A DNA stretch of 51,871 bases from assembly GCA_015680685.1 (NCBI GenBank), contig MNCI01029653.1, positions 509,622 through 561,492 of the forward strand, written 5' to 3'. Positions 9,884 through 22,869 of this stretch are shown one piece after another. The notes beneath the pieces were generated by a model. The model was not told the origin of the DNA, did no database searches, and saw only the letters and a program-made list of their open reading frames with translations. The position numbers were made by a program, and so were the translations under genes. The stretch is from Gnetum montanum. Lineage: Eukaryota > Streptophyta > Gnetopsida > Gnetales > Gnetaceae. Within the stretch, counting starts at the first letter, position 1, and every line of letters begins with the position of its first letter.

Positions 9884-12800
9884 GCCCAAGTGACCTGCTA
9901 GTTGCAAATGCAAATTTTCAGGCTTCAGGTGAGGCAGACCCAATGAAGCCTGCAAGCCCACCTAAGCAAGCCTCCTCTGCAATGCAGTCATTCGATATTT
10001 TGTCAAGATTAAAGGTTAATTTCTTGATAATGTGCATTTTACTTTTCTGGAAAACTGAGTTTGGTACTATGATTATTTAAAGTTGATTTGGCTTATTAAC
10101 CGTCATGAAATAATTTATGTGTTGATAGACACATGTTTGTTCTAAAATAGCATATGTTCTGTTGTTACATTTTTATTAATTTGAATAATAGGTGTGTTTG
10201 TAATATTCTTTCTGCAGGTCTAGGGATTAAATGTTTTCTTACCACGATAGTTTTGAATGTGCTTTTGGAGATTCCTGATCTTTAATATTGATGTTCATTG
10301 ACAATAACAAATAAATATAAAATCATAGTCAAAGTAATGTTTCTTCTGTCTTAACTATTCACAGCCAACAACATTCAAACTTTAAGTATTCAACCGTTAT
10401 GAGAGTTTGTTAATAGGAGGCTTTTGTTTTTCTTACTGATATCCTATGTTATCTTGGTTGAAGATATCAGTATCTGAGATGTCAAGAATGTATTTGCATA
10501 ACTTTGCTAAGATTCATGAAAACAGTGCATAAATGTGCAAGTCTATTCAATTTTAAAATTTTGAGCTTGTGCAAGTTTGGTTTAGTCTTGATTATGGTTG
10601 TGATCCAGTGACAATTGCTCTAGCTATTGATTTTATGTAACATTATTATGTTTCTAGGCTCTAAATATTCATCTTATCTGAAGTCCAAATATTGCCATTG
10701 CAAAGAAAGTTAATCATATGTAAACTTTTAAACTGTGTTTCAGTTCTTTAATCATTTTTCATGTGCTTTTAGTTTGGACTAATATCAAGCTAGAGAAATT
10801 GCAATATTTTTTCTTATTCCTTTTCTTTCTTTTATTGCTTTTTAATGTCAGTTTGATCTGCTTCTTGTTTCCATCTTTAAACTTATTCAAGCATTAAATC
10901 AACTTAAAACACTATAACTTATATGACTCCAAGTTGTAACGTTAAGTATATTTCAGTAACTCGAAAGTTTTTGTTAGCCAAACACTTATCTTCACTTCCA
11001 AACAATAACTATTATAAATGAGGTAGCATTTGAGCCACAGTGAATGGTTGACACTATTAAGCTTTGACTCAGTAGAAAAGCAATCAATACAAATGTGAAT
11101 AGGCAAATTAGAGACTGTTAGGTTAATCCCCAGCAGTTAGGTCAAAAGAGAGATTGTTGGGCTAATCCCTTGCTGCTGGGTGGTTAAATATGCATGTAAC
11201 AAGGTTTTAATGAAGGTTGTGGCTTTTTGATTCACAGTTAGATGGGCCCTAACAATGTTCTGTTCTATTGACTTTTATTGCTGTTAAGATTTTTAACATT
11301 GTATTGAATATCCTCCTAGAGCATTGTACCTAGTGGTTAAATTCTTTAATTTTGAAGAAAAACAATCACCTGAATGGGTATTGTGCATCTAACAGTCTCA
11401 GATGTTTTTATGTGCTTTTACAGGCCCCATTCTTTCTGGTATGGGGGTTCATCTGTTTCAAGGTAGGAATTATTTTCTGTTATTGTGTGTGAATTTTTTG
11501 TAAAAATATTTCAAATGATGTCTCCAAATACCTTCAAAGATTTATAATTTATTAACTTGTGAATTCTCTTGTCATATAACAGATATGTATGGAGTCTATT
11601 TTTTCACTAGAGGCAAAGAATTATAGATACGTGCATCTAGCATTCTTATTTTACAATCCTTTATTCCTTTCGGTTAGTATTAATTATAAATACTTATGAT
11701 CTGTGTCAATACTTTGTTTTAAGCTTAAACTATGTAGCATTAGGTCTATTTTAAACACAATTGTTGAGTCAGTTTTTGAATCTGAACTTGAGTAATGTGG
11801 TAATTTGAAATTATATTTTATGTAGGCTATGATGGTATGGCTTTGGGGAGTTAACTTATGGGTATTTTCACATTCATCGGTCAATTATGCAAAAATTTTT
11901 GATCTTGATCATAATCATCTCACCCACAGTGACATATGGAAGGTGAATGATAGACGTTCTTTTATTCTACAAGTTACATTGGAATATTTCTGTTTATTCT
12001 GCATCATTAATGCAGTATGTTTATTTTCTATTTAAATAATTTTATATTCTATACTTTTGGTTGTGAGACCAATTGCCAGTTGACGGAAGAAGGGGTATAC
12101 TTTTTCACGGTAAATAAATTGGTTGTAACGCTTGGGAAGACTGAGAAAAATTTGCATTATGCATCTGCAATACTAGAAGCAAAATAAAATTAAATCATAA
12201 ACTACATTGTTTTCAAAAAGTTATTTTTTCTTTCTTAATCTCCTTTTTCTAGTTGTCACCTTTAAAGCATGCACAACAGTTTAGTTTGTATTACTAATAA
12301 ATAATTATGTTGCATTTTTCTTATGATCAAACCATTCAGTTGAATCATGTATGAAGCAATAAAAAATTGTGCAATTTGAAAATAAACCTTGAGTGTATTT
12401 AGAGATATTTGTTTGTGAATTTTATTTGGGTGCAGTTATTTGCTACAACCAATATTTAAACATGCTTTCATAACCCAAGATTGTCATTGGATAATCATCA
12501 TCATCATCATCCTAGCCTTCTCCCAACAAAATGGGGTCAGTGAAAAGGATCATCACTCACAGGCTCAATGCTCATCCCACCAAGGCAGGGTCCTGGAAGG
12601 GGCTGTAGATGAGCGAAAGCTTAACCTTTTTTGAGTGGGTGTGCCTAGGCTTGAACCTAGGTCTTATGACTTGAGAAATGAGCACTCTCTTTTCTTTGGA
12701 TTTTAACTTATGAAATTGATAAAATTGCATTTGGACATCAATTGAGATATTGCTGTCAATAATGATAGTGGACCTTCAACCTCAATTAGGACTCAAAAGC

Positions 12801-15800
12801 AGTGGCCTTGGTGATGTGGTGGTGATGGAAGAGTAGGAAGGCAGGTATTTTCTCAACGCTTGTGCTATTAGGCATCAACAAGAGTACCAACTTACGTTCA
12901 ACACAGATGTCTTCCCATTGTAAATTGAATAAGCACCTTTTGCATGACAAAAGTGGTACTTTGCTAAGGTAAAATTTGTGATATAGATGGCTACTATACG
13001 CTTTCATATGAGAGATTCAGGTTTAAATTCCTGTAACATTTTTGAAAAGTTTTTTTTGAACATAATTATTGAATTTATGAATTTCCTCGAGGGGTTTTTC
13101 AATTGAGACAAAGCACAAGGCCCAGGATATACATTAAAAAAACACTAGATAACTGTGCATAGAAGTTACGATGAGATCATGAAACCTTCTGTAAAGTTTA
13201 TCAAAATTAACAAAATTCTGAAGACTGCCATAGTGCGGAAGCTTAACAAATTTTAATGGTAAAGCACATGAATTACAAAGCAGAGGTCATAAGTTCAAGG
13301 CTTTAATGAGGTGTTAGCTTGGTATTAAGAGTCTTGGCATGGAAACCCTAGGCCACAGGTTCCATTACAAGGGGCAGCACTGAGTTATGGATTAAATAAA
13401 TTCTATAAAAGGATTTTGAAACTGGTGTGGTGTGATAGATCCCAGAGAGTCTTAGTGGAAGTAAGCAAAAATTCAGTGTCAGTTTCATATTTAATTTCAA
13501 CTCAAAATTTCCTTATCATCTGCCATTCATGATTTATATTTTATTTTTTTGTAGAAGGGAAAGATTCTATTGGCCAGACTATAAATATATATTATGAATA
13601 TATAGTTAACTAATATAATATTATTTAGTGCTGTGATTATTATTCTAATGGCATTGCCTGCAGTATGAAGTTTTTGACATAATGCATTTATGACTTTCTG
13701 CAAAGACTATCAACGAAGTTATGAAATATGAGCCTTGTAGAAATTTGCAGTCACATTCAAGCACCACATATAGTTTTGTATCATTAATTGTAGGTAATAT
13801 CGAGCCTTAGCTAGAAAACATGAAAGTTTGGATGCTGGAATGTGCAATGGTAGTATTCAGATTCTCGAAGTCATGAGCATTTGCAAGACAATGTAGTCAA
13901 GGGCAACAGTTAGGATATTGCATTGACAATTAATTATAATTCATGACAGAAAATTAGGGCAAAAGTCTACAGAAGTTAGATTCATAGCTTGAACAACAGA
14001 TAACTACATGGCAGGCCAGTCTTAACATTTTTAATTTTAAGATGCTGGATTTTCTTTATGACATGTTCATGTGATAATCAGGTTCATATTGTGGGGTGGT
14101 TGTAAAATACTGATGAGCTTGGAAAATATAAAGCATACTAGCAAAAATGTATGTGTTTTGCGTGGTGTGGAAAGGAATAGTTGAATGCTTTAAGGTGTGG
14201 TTCTTTACTTTTTAGTTTACATCAAAGATCACATCTTTATGACCAGAATTTTTGCAAAGGTCCTGTATTATGAACTTGGGTTCTGTATCAGTTTTATTGA
14301 ATAATGTGGGGCATCGCTGCATTTTTTCATATTCATGCATTTTGACAGACATCAACTTGCAAGGTTTATTATTTAATCAGTTGCAACTTTGGACAGTAAT
14401 TTTATATTTTTAGGATTTGGAAACTAATTGTTAATGCTATCTTGATGATGTCAATAATAACATTCTTTTTATTTTTTGCAGATTGCTATGTGGATGACAT
14501 TAGTCATGCCTACAAGCATGACGTTATACCTTTATTTTTATACTCATCAAGATGTCTCCTGGGCAAAAGCTCAACCAGTGTAATATTTGCTCTTCTCATA
14601 CATTTCTTCTCTTTTTAAATTGATCTCTTAAATTGCATTTTATTACATGGTAAAAGATCAAATTACAGAAGGTACGTTTTGATGGAGGAGAAAAGCTTTA
14701 CTTCTCAAGTTACCCTTGCAAGAACATACATGCATGCATAAAATGCAGACTAATTGAGGAGGCCACAAATTTACAGTCAACGCAGGAAAGCAGGCAATAT
14801 AATTAGTCTAGTTTGCCTTAATGTAAACAGTAAACTCATACAATGCTATTATTTGACAGGCATGTAGACAGTTACTAGAGATTTTTAAGGTAGAATGATC
14901 CATGCTTAAAACAAAGAATAAATTATACAAAATTTACAAGAGTGGTGATTATGGTGATTTTTTGGACGGTAATTTGGTACTTTGATTGATTTTTTGATTT
15001 TGGAGGTGATCTTGATTCAATGCATATCAATTATATAAGACGATTTAGATACTATATGTTGCTTTCTCATGTATTTATTTTTAATTACATTTGAAACTCA
15101 CTATTAAGTGGTGATGGTGGTTTACAATCTAATTCTTACTGGTAGTTTACAATCTAATCTCATTATTAAATGTTTAAAATAGTTAGGCACCTTGTTTTAC
15201 ATATACCATTACCCTTTTTCAATATATAAACAATTCATTCTTTTCCCTTAACAGGTTATCATTTATTCATTTCTTGCTCTTATTTTGATGCTTCCTTTCG
15301 ATTCCCTTTATATGACATCCCGGTTCTATTTTTTGAGGACAATCTGGCGATTGACATTTCCTTTTCAGGTAAGAATTGAAGCGTCTATTTATTTAAAGCT
15401 ATTTTCTATTATTAATTTGTAAGCTTTTGAAACCTTTGCTAATCATATTAAAGTTGTGTCTCTTCTTCATCTATCAATATAAAAGAGGTTGACTTATTTC
15501 TATTTTATTCTTGTTTCAATGTTTTTCTTTGGACAGCCAATCTCATTTGCAGATTTCTTTTTAGCTGATGTTCTTACTTCAATGGCAAAGGTAGCATTTC
15601 TAATATTTCTTTTAACGTTAACGCTTGTATTCTGACCTGATCTTGTGAAGTTTTGAGTAAACTTATGTATTTAAAATCACGCTTTCTGATTTATTGTGAA
15701 TATAATAAGGTCAATAAGCTCATTCTTTGAATGAGTGCACAAAACTCGTGGACCCTTTTTTGCGAGATTGACTGTTTTGCAATTATTTTGTAACCTTGAG

Positions 15801-18800
15801 TGGTGTCGTTTCTATTGTTGAAGGTTAAATGTGAAGATTTTATCATTTGAAATGAATAATAGTTCTATCTAATGAAAGATCTAATTTTGGTGGAAACAAA
15901 GGTAGTGTTTACCTTATATTGATTTCTCTATTCAAGTTGCCATTTGTAAAGTCTTCTTAGATCTTAATTACTTACTAGTTTAGCTATATATATATATATA
16001 TATATATAATTTGGCTGAGAGAATCTTTTTCTTCTTCAAATTAATGAAATCCTATAGTTGATTCATATTGAAAAAAAATTCATAACCAGTTTTAAAAAAT
16101 CCTTGCTATTGCAGTTATTTAGCCTTAAATTTTATGTTGGCAATACATACCCATAATAATGCCTGTGAAAAAAGTTCATATCTTAGCTCAGCATTATGAT
16201 GATAAGTATTTATTTTCTGTGACAAAGTTCAGCCTATAATAATTATTTCTGTAAAAAAGTTCATCTCAGTTCATCGCTTAGTCCAGCGTTATGACGATAG
16301 GAACTGTTTATTCTCCATGACAAGGTTCAGCTGACATAATTCTGCATGAAGTTTCTTTGAGTGCCCTTCAGTAATAATGTTTCTACATTTCTGAAAGACT
16401 GTTATGAACCACACTAACATTAGGAGAATTGGTGTGGACTTTTTTGTTTTAAGTTCTATTGGGAATGAAATCTTGAACAGTACTTGATTTATATGTTTTC
16501 GCTTGGTTTCTTCATTCTTACATTATTAGTTCTAGGACTGTTATCAGACGATTTTTTTCAAACTATTCATTGTAGGGTTCAAATATCTTATCTCTGCTTT
16601 CTCCAAAATATTGGTTAACATAGAGCAAACTAAGAGTGAAGAAAAATACAGGAGAACACTGAACACCTCACAAAAGAGACAATGCTGTTACTCAAGTTTT
16701 AGCTTATCAGTTGTTATGAATGCTCAGTGAAGTTGATTTTATTTTCATTCCAATAATGTATTTAATTTTCACTGTTGTAGGTACTATCAGACTTTGAGCG
16801 TGTCATTTGTATGATGATAAATGGAGAGGTAAAATTTTCAAAATTAAAGCTAAAATGACACAGTTTCATTTCATTTTGTTTTTCTTTTCCTTGTTGCAGT
16901 TTATTTCTCAATTTGCTGAGTTCATATATGTAAAGAGTAATTTGAAAATTCATAAATGATGAATGTGTTATATAATATGGAACTTGACTAGAGTCTTTGA
17001 GCCTTGCACGTTTATAATTTTTATTCTGAGGAAAGGGTTAAACTGATCACCATTATGATTTTTTTTCCCGAAAGTTAATCCGGTCATCTTGGTTGGTCGC
17101 TAAGGTCTCAAGAATAATCTTATTGTGTTTCAAATCTTATTTTATTAATATAATCTCATTGTACTTCTTTCTGAGAGAAAAAAATGATGAATGTAAGGTC
17201 TTCGAAAGTAACATTGGATATGATGGTGAAGTTTATTATTACCAAAGTCTTCTTTTTCCCTGCACAAGCAAATGGTGTTATAGCTCTACGGTAATTGGTT
17301 GGTTTGCTAACCAATAAGTTAGAAGTTCAAGCTTTACTTGCAGCATATACTTGGATTTAATGTTTTTGAGTCGACCATACTGAGCCCTTTTTACCTTGTT
17401 AAACATTAAAATAATGATGTTGAAGTCTTGATTTCATAATTTATTGGAAAATGATGTGCTATTTTAACTCATTGTGATTGCTGTTACCTTTATCATTTAT
17501 GGCATAATTAATCTTCATGCCATACTGTTTGTTGAAATAATGCTCCAAACTATTTTCACGATCTAATTTTATGAGTATCTATATAACCCTGAAATCTCTC
17601 TTTGTAACAAAGAATAATTTTTAACATCTCTCTTTCAGCAGCTATTTCTATAGCATCTATATAACACTTAACACTCTGTTAAGAAGGCTTGAGATTGAAA
17701 GTTTTACAAAACTGAAATTGAAATTTTATTACATCTGTACAGGCCAAGTAGGATTTGCGAGAGAAATCAGTTTGTACAAAATACATCAATATCAATATTT
17801 TCAGAGTATATTAAATGTGTCCAGTAATCATATGGTTTGAACATATCTTTAAGATATTTCCCTAATACCAGTGGTGATATATTAAATGACTTTATACGAT
17901 GTTCTACTTGTAACATTCCATCTGCATCTTTAAAAGTCAGTTGCATAATACTTAAATAAAATATGTTGTTCATCTACTATTATGTACCAGAGACAATTAC
18001 ATAACCTACATTTTTAATCTTCTTTTGAACATTTTCCTATCTTCTAGTTTTTATTGTAAGATTATGAGATCTTATTTATACTGTGTTATTCAGTCTTGGC
18101 ATCCACATGCAGATTCTCTGTAAATATTCTACTTGTTGATCAAGCTTACCTCTTCTGATAGTCCGATAACAGTGTTGTCAAACCCGGGCTTGTAGAAAAA
18201 CTGGTTTTCTGTTACAAACCTGGGACTTCATGCAAGTTTCAACGAATTTGACAATAAAACCCTGAAAAATACATTTATTTTGACCAAAACTTGGCTTGCC
18301 AACTCAAGCTTGGTGGCCCTGGTTGGACTTGTACCCTGCGAGAATTTGCAAAGCTTTGCATTGTTAATTTTGACTGCACTGTTGATAATAGAACTAGAGC
18401 TTCTCTTAATTTGCAGCTCTCTTTAACCAGTTATCAATTAGATTGGAAGGACCTCTCTTATGGTAGGTGAGGATTTTGGCAATAATTTTTATTGCTAACC
18501 ATCAACTGGACACCAACATGAATATATATATTTTTTGGCGACTTCCAAGTGGCATTTGAAGTTGAAGACAAGTTGAATACTTTACATAGCTGCTACAGAA
18601 ACAAGAGGATATACTGCAATTGAGTAACAAGAGAAAGCATTGCACTTGAGTAACGTTTTGGGGCAGAATCTTGCTCTAGTGTAGAAGTGCTGCAGACATT
18701 CTAGTTCTAAAAGTGCACACAAAATCTTGCAACGCATAAACTATAAACAGAGCACGTTAACAGATGGGCTAATCCAGAGCGCTCCCATAGGTATAAATTT

Positions 18801-20593
18801 TTATGAGCTGGATTCTATCCTCTAATCCTAGCTGTAAGTTGGACTAGCCCAGAGCACATTAATGCAACATCCTTCAATATCAGCTTATTAGTCCCAACCT
18901 CTAGACCCACTTATTTTATTGATCAGCCTGCTTCATCCTTTAATGACATATTGCTTTCTCATACATCTGACCAATGCGTTGGCGAATCTTCTTGTCTCCT
19001 TGTATGTGTGTAAGGCTACAAATATAATCTCTTTTAGTAGTGTGCTAGGATAAGTTTGCCTTCTAGTTTTTATAGATTAATGAAACACGAAGGTTATATA
19101 TGTTAATGCATGTCATGGCATTCTAGTTTGTTCCTAGTCATTGGATCTTGTAAATTCCCGTTTGTTCTGAAGAATGGCAAAAGCTATCAGTTGTTAACTC
19201 ATTTTATTCTTGACGTTTGCCAACCTATTGATAACCAATGTATATCCAGACATTTTATTTGCTCTGTGCCTGCATCCATCAAAAATCTTTTCATTCTTTA
19301 CAAATATTTCTCTTGTTGCATTGAAAATTATTACTAATAGTTTTCAATCTTGCAGGCTAGTGCATTGGAAGAAGATGGTGTCTGTGGAAGTCATTCAGTA
19401 CTAATACCTTGTGTTCTAGCCTATCCTTATGTTTGTCGTTTCTTCCAGTGCTTACGACAATACAAAGATACTAGAGAAAAACAGTGCCTCCTAAATGGTA
19501 AAATGTTGTTACGCTTACACCATTTTCTCTCCATTCTGTATATTATTTGTCTGGCCCTGAAATCAATGTGCAGAGTTTAACTTTAAAGATACCAAGTTCA
19601 TGTACTTTTCCTGGCAATAAGCTACACAGGAAAAGTCAGCAATTTACTTGTCTAATATTTGATGTTTTGGACGGTATCTGAACATTTTAATATTTTTTCT
19701 GAATGGTATTGGCTGGTTATATTCTGTTAACATGCTTTGGATCTGTAACAGAAAACTAGTACTTGCAAACAGATTGCAATCTGGAGTATTCTCATCATAT
19801 TTTATGATTTATTATCATCTTATTCTTACGTGTAGCTTATGACTGATAAAGAATATGTTCGATGTCACAGCTTTGAAGTATTCCACAGCATTTCCTGTGA
19901 TTTTACTTTCGGCTTTAAAATACCATGTGGTGCCAGAGATGTGGATCAATGTTTACAGGCCGTTATGGCTCCTTTCAAGCCTTATTAATTCTTGCTATTC
20001 ATTTTACTGGGATGTGACCCGTGATTGGGACCTGAGGTTTTACAAATTTTAATCTTTAGCAATTTCTAAATTTTATGATATCTAATTGAAAGGTTCATTC
20101 TAATGAAATATTTTTTTAACAGTGTTTTCTCCAGAATATTTAAGCCAAGAAGTCCTCAATTTCGCTCAAATAATATGTTGTATGGTAGACGCTGGGTATG
20201 TGTGACTGTTTAAAACGTTAATGACCTTAAATACATGGCTTTTAGCATTGTTTGTGTTGGTTCTATGAATCTGCACTTCTTCATGCTTTCTCTGTTATTC
20301 CCTTTAGTCACCTCATTTTCTTCTATCTTCATCAGGTTTATTATTGGGCAGTAGGGAGCAATCTACTTCTGAGATGTGCATGGACTTACAAACTTTCAGC
20401 GCACCTTCGACATAATCATTGGACAGTTTTCACGATTACTGCTATGGAAATGATCCGTAGATTTCAGTGGATATTTTTTCGTGTGGAAAATGAGTGGAAT
20501 AAAATGGCCCTGAAAGCTAACCTGCAAATTCCACTCAAGGATGTTCCTGTCGAAAAGGAGCACTTACTAGGAACTACAGATCATGATGTTTAA
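9884..20593 (+). CDS. EXS (ERD1/XPR1/SYG1) domain-only membrane protein, 12 coding exons
   Basis: Exons: 9884-10014, 11424-11462, 11583-11672, 11826-11942, 14482-14577, 15255-15368, 15537-15590, 16781-16828, 19356-19497, 19871-20036, 20123-20195, 20336-20593. All junctions use GT/AG and phases agree, giving about 442 residues. The translation resembles the plant EXS-only family (Arabidopsis At5g35730/At2g32295 type): FDILSRLKAPFFLVWGFICF in exons 1-2, VWLWGVNLWVFSHSSVNYAK in exon 4, LRQYKDT in exon 9, ALKYHV and FYWDVTRDWDL in exon 10, and KLSAHLRHN with RRFQWIFFRVENEW in exon 12. Several hydrophobic helices indicate an integral membrane protein. EXS proteins include the phosphate exporters XPR1/PHO1, but the N-terminal SPX domain is absent here, so the substrate is unknown. 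The start codon is unresolved: the first in-frame Met in exon 1 is at 9943 (422 residues), and the first exon may be upstream (for example 9610-9631, in phase). Residues near the exon 8/9 junction diverge from what I recall of relatives. The frame looks intact. Confidence 0.88.
11424..11462 (+). other. 39-nt microexon of the EXS gene
   Basis: Flanked by tttacag and gtaggaat, this 39-nt exon encodes APFFLVWGFICFK in phase 0 and joins LSRLK to ICMESIF. It completes the first hydrophobic segment of the protein and would be missed by most ORF-based prediction. Confidence 0.8.
12485..12697 (-). repeat. tRNA-derived SINE with RTE-LINE-like tail (EXS intron)
   Basis: On the minus strand the head carries a tRNA B-box-like motif (GGTTCAAGCC at about 12645-12660). 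The tail reads GACCCCATTTTGTTGGGAGA followed by AAGGCTAGGATGATGATG. The same GACCCCATTTT..TTGGGA..AAG..GATGATG tail occurs on the plus strand near 22443-22480, supporting a SINE mobilised by an RTE-type LINE. The 5' boundary is approximate. Confidence 0.55.
13245..13400 (+). repeat. tRNA-derived SINE remnant (EXS intron)
   Basis: Two tRNA-promoter-like segments occur: TGGTAAAGCACATGA...GGTCATAAGTTCAAGGC at about 13257-13302 and GCTTGGTATTAAGAGTCTTGG...CACAGGTTCCATT at about 13317-13364. The second resembles the minus-strand sequence at 24395-24480. No terminal tail or target duplication was identified. Confidence 0.4.
15985..16008. repeat. (TA)n microsatellite in EXS intron
   Basis: About 12 uninterrupted TA dinucleotides lie in the intron between exons 7 and 8. 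Confidence 0.85.
16141..16345. repeat. Tandem duplication of about 100 bp in EXS intron
   Basis: Two adjacent diverged copies are seen (about 16141-16242 and 16243-16345). Both contain CTGTGAAAAAAGTTCAT or a close variant, then AGCATTATGATGATA or CAGCGTTATGACGATAGG, then TTATTTTCTGTGACAAAGTT or TTATTCTCCATGACAAGGTT. Confidence 0.6.
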
Positions 20594-21030
20594 TTCCATC
20601 ATGGTTTTTGGGACATATGGAGAGAGTTTTTCCACTCTTATTCAGTATCAATGAGGCCTCAGAATTTTCTTTATATAATTTTTTATTCCATATTCTTTTG
20701 TTTTTTTTTTAATTTTACGAAAGACGACATTCATCATCATTCAGGTTGACATAGTTATATGTTTAGAGTTGAGATGAATTGTGCAAGTTTTGGCATGCTG
20801 TCTACATGGGGTAAATTTTGGACGTGTATTTTTACTGTAGGCTACGGCGACAATCTGGTCTTTGAATCTTAACGGGATAAGTTGAAGTGAAGATTATTTG
20901 AAGGTTCACCCACTCTTCCCTCTATAGTTAGAAGACGAGTAGTTACTATAGTTATTAACATTATTTTACGTTGAAACTTACAATTGCAAATGACTCCTTT
21001 ATCCCCTTTACTTTTTTATACTGTAATAAA
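20594..21030 (+). promoter_or_regulatory. 3' UTR and poly(A) signal of the EXS gene
   Basis: The sequence after the stop codon is AT-rich with no further EXS coding similarity. The best polyadenylation signal is AATAAA at 21025-21030, within TACTGTAATAAAATTGC. A T-rich stretch at 20695-20712 is another possible upstream element. The cleavage site is inferred. Confidence 0.45.
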
Positions 21031-21811
21031 ATTGCTTCCGATGGCTTTACATCTCAAGAGAATTCGGCAGTCAAAATATGAACTCCCTAAAAATTATGCA
21101 GCACGGAGACTGTGTCAACGTTTTCTATCTAATTAAGTAATTCTGCACTGAATAGGACAAGCGAAACTTTGGCCAGATTGTTAATGCCAAGTTCATATTC
21201 TGAGGCATATAATATGATTTCTTAGCGAAAGGCTTCACATTTTAACTAAAAGTCTAAGCCCTTAATTTTAAATCTCCCTTGTACAACGAATGAGAGTTTT
21301 CATACTATTCATGCGTTGGAATGAATTCAGGCTATGTTGATAAATGTTCTGGGCTGATAGGCCTCATGCACGAAGACACGAGTTCTTTGGACAGTCTCAC
21401 TTCGCAATCTTCAATGATGAAAAAAAGTTTGCAAACAAATCAAAATTTAAGTTCAAAAAAACTATTAACAAATATTTTACGTGTATGGCAAAACGTAGTC
21501 ATCACAAATAAATTATAGGCTATTTAAAAAATAATTTTAGAATTTGAAATATGAAAATTAGAATTTTAATTTAATCATGGATCTACTAACACAAGTATAA
21601 AATTAACTAGTTTTTGTTTATGAGCTGAGTTTATATTTGGAAGAAATCTTATATAGAAGATAGACAACTTCAGAGCATAAAAAGGATAGGAAATTCTTTA
21701 TTAATGTTGTAAGAGAATAGTTTCTAGGGAAAACATATCTCATTCCTTAGACTTATCCATTTTCTTAAAAGCTTTTAAGTACTCAAGTGTTATCATGGTT
21801 TGTTTATTGTT
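21031..21811. other. Intergenic, no gene recognised
   Basis: AT-rich sequence with only short open frames. Nothing here resembles a known protein or RNA. Confidence 0.4.
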
Positions 21812-22647
21812 GCTCAATCCATCTATAAATATTAGTTTCATCTTTAAATTAAAGGCTATTTATAATATTGTATAGTTTCCAATTCACTAATCCTCTTAGG
21901 ACCTTGTTTGGTGGGATAAGGTTTGAGGTTATAAATAAATACATTTTTAACTCATGGATGGGTTTGGTTCAGCTAATCCTATTTTAGTGGGACAAGATTA
22001 CTACAATGAGGATGGATTGTATGGATGAATGGGTTTGGTTCATTACAAACTACCTCCAAGGACTCATGTACCCCTAAGGACTTATGTACATTATTAGACA
22101 AGACTTTTAGTCCTTCCATTGTTCATCCTACTCTTAAGAGTCTCATGCTAATTGTGGAACTAATAAGTATGACTTCTAGCTAAATAATACATAACTTGAG
22201 ATTGTGGCTCAATCCATCTGTAACCATTAGTTTCATTCTTAAATTTAAGGGTACTAAATAATGTACAATTTCTAATTCACCTATTGTCTTGGGACCTTGC
22301 TTGGTAGGATGAGCTTTGAGGCTTTAGTAGGATGAGCTTTGAGGCTTTAGGTGATGATCCTCTTTTTTACAATCTCCAATACATTACATATAACATTGTC
22401 TTTATAAATAAAACATTTTTAGCCCATAGATGGGTTTGGGTTGACCCCATTTTATTGGGATAAGACTAATATGATGATGGTCGTGGATGGTTTGGTTCAT
22501 TACAAACTATTCTCAAGGACTAGCGTATGTTATTGGACAAGTCTTTTAGTACTTCCATCTATTTATCCTACTCTTGGGGAATCTTGTGCTAATTTGTGAA
22601 ACTAATAATTGACTTCTAGCTAAATAATATACAACTTGAGATTGTAG
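21812..22647 (+). repeat. Two-copy tandem repeat with RTE-LINE-like 3' motif
   Basis: Unit 1 (21812-22206) and unit 2 (22207-22647) both begin GCTCAATCCATCTRTAA and both run through GGACCTTG.TTGGT.GGAT, TGGGTTTGG, ATTACAAACTA, GACTTCTAGCTAAATAATA and AACTTGAGATTGT. Inside each unit a CC.ATTTTA.TGGGA.AAGA motif followed by ATGA or GATGATGG resembles the 3' tail of RTE-type LINEs. Unit 2 has an extra small internal duplication of about 20 bp (near 22305-22345). A decayed RTE reverse transcriptase follows 220 bp downstream. Confidence 0.65.
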
Positions 22648-22869
22648 ATACTTAGATATCTAGAGTAGAATGTTTTTAAAATTATAAATGGAAGCATTGT
22701 ATATCACAAGTTTAAAATGGTTGGAAGGCTTTATATGCAATGAAAAACAAATGTATCAATTCCAATATTTGGACTTGGAAAATTAAAATATATCTATTTC
22801 ATGGACCACATAACATCCCTATTGAAGCTTGGAAAGCATTGGAAGATATAGGAGTTTCATAGTTGAGAT

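Noticed and set aside
9871-10080. Plus-strand ORF starting MFCTGPSDLL as a complete small gene
   Set aside because: Its first 13 bases are the 3' end of an intron with a strong pyrimidine tract and acceptor (tacag at 9883), and it runs past a good donor at 10015. The middle is simply exon 1 of the EXS coding model.
18170-18360. Possible hAT-type MITE starting CAGTGTTGTCAAACC
   Set aside because: No matching inverted terminus or 8 bp target duplication was found, so the element could not be bounded.
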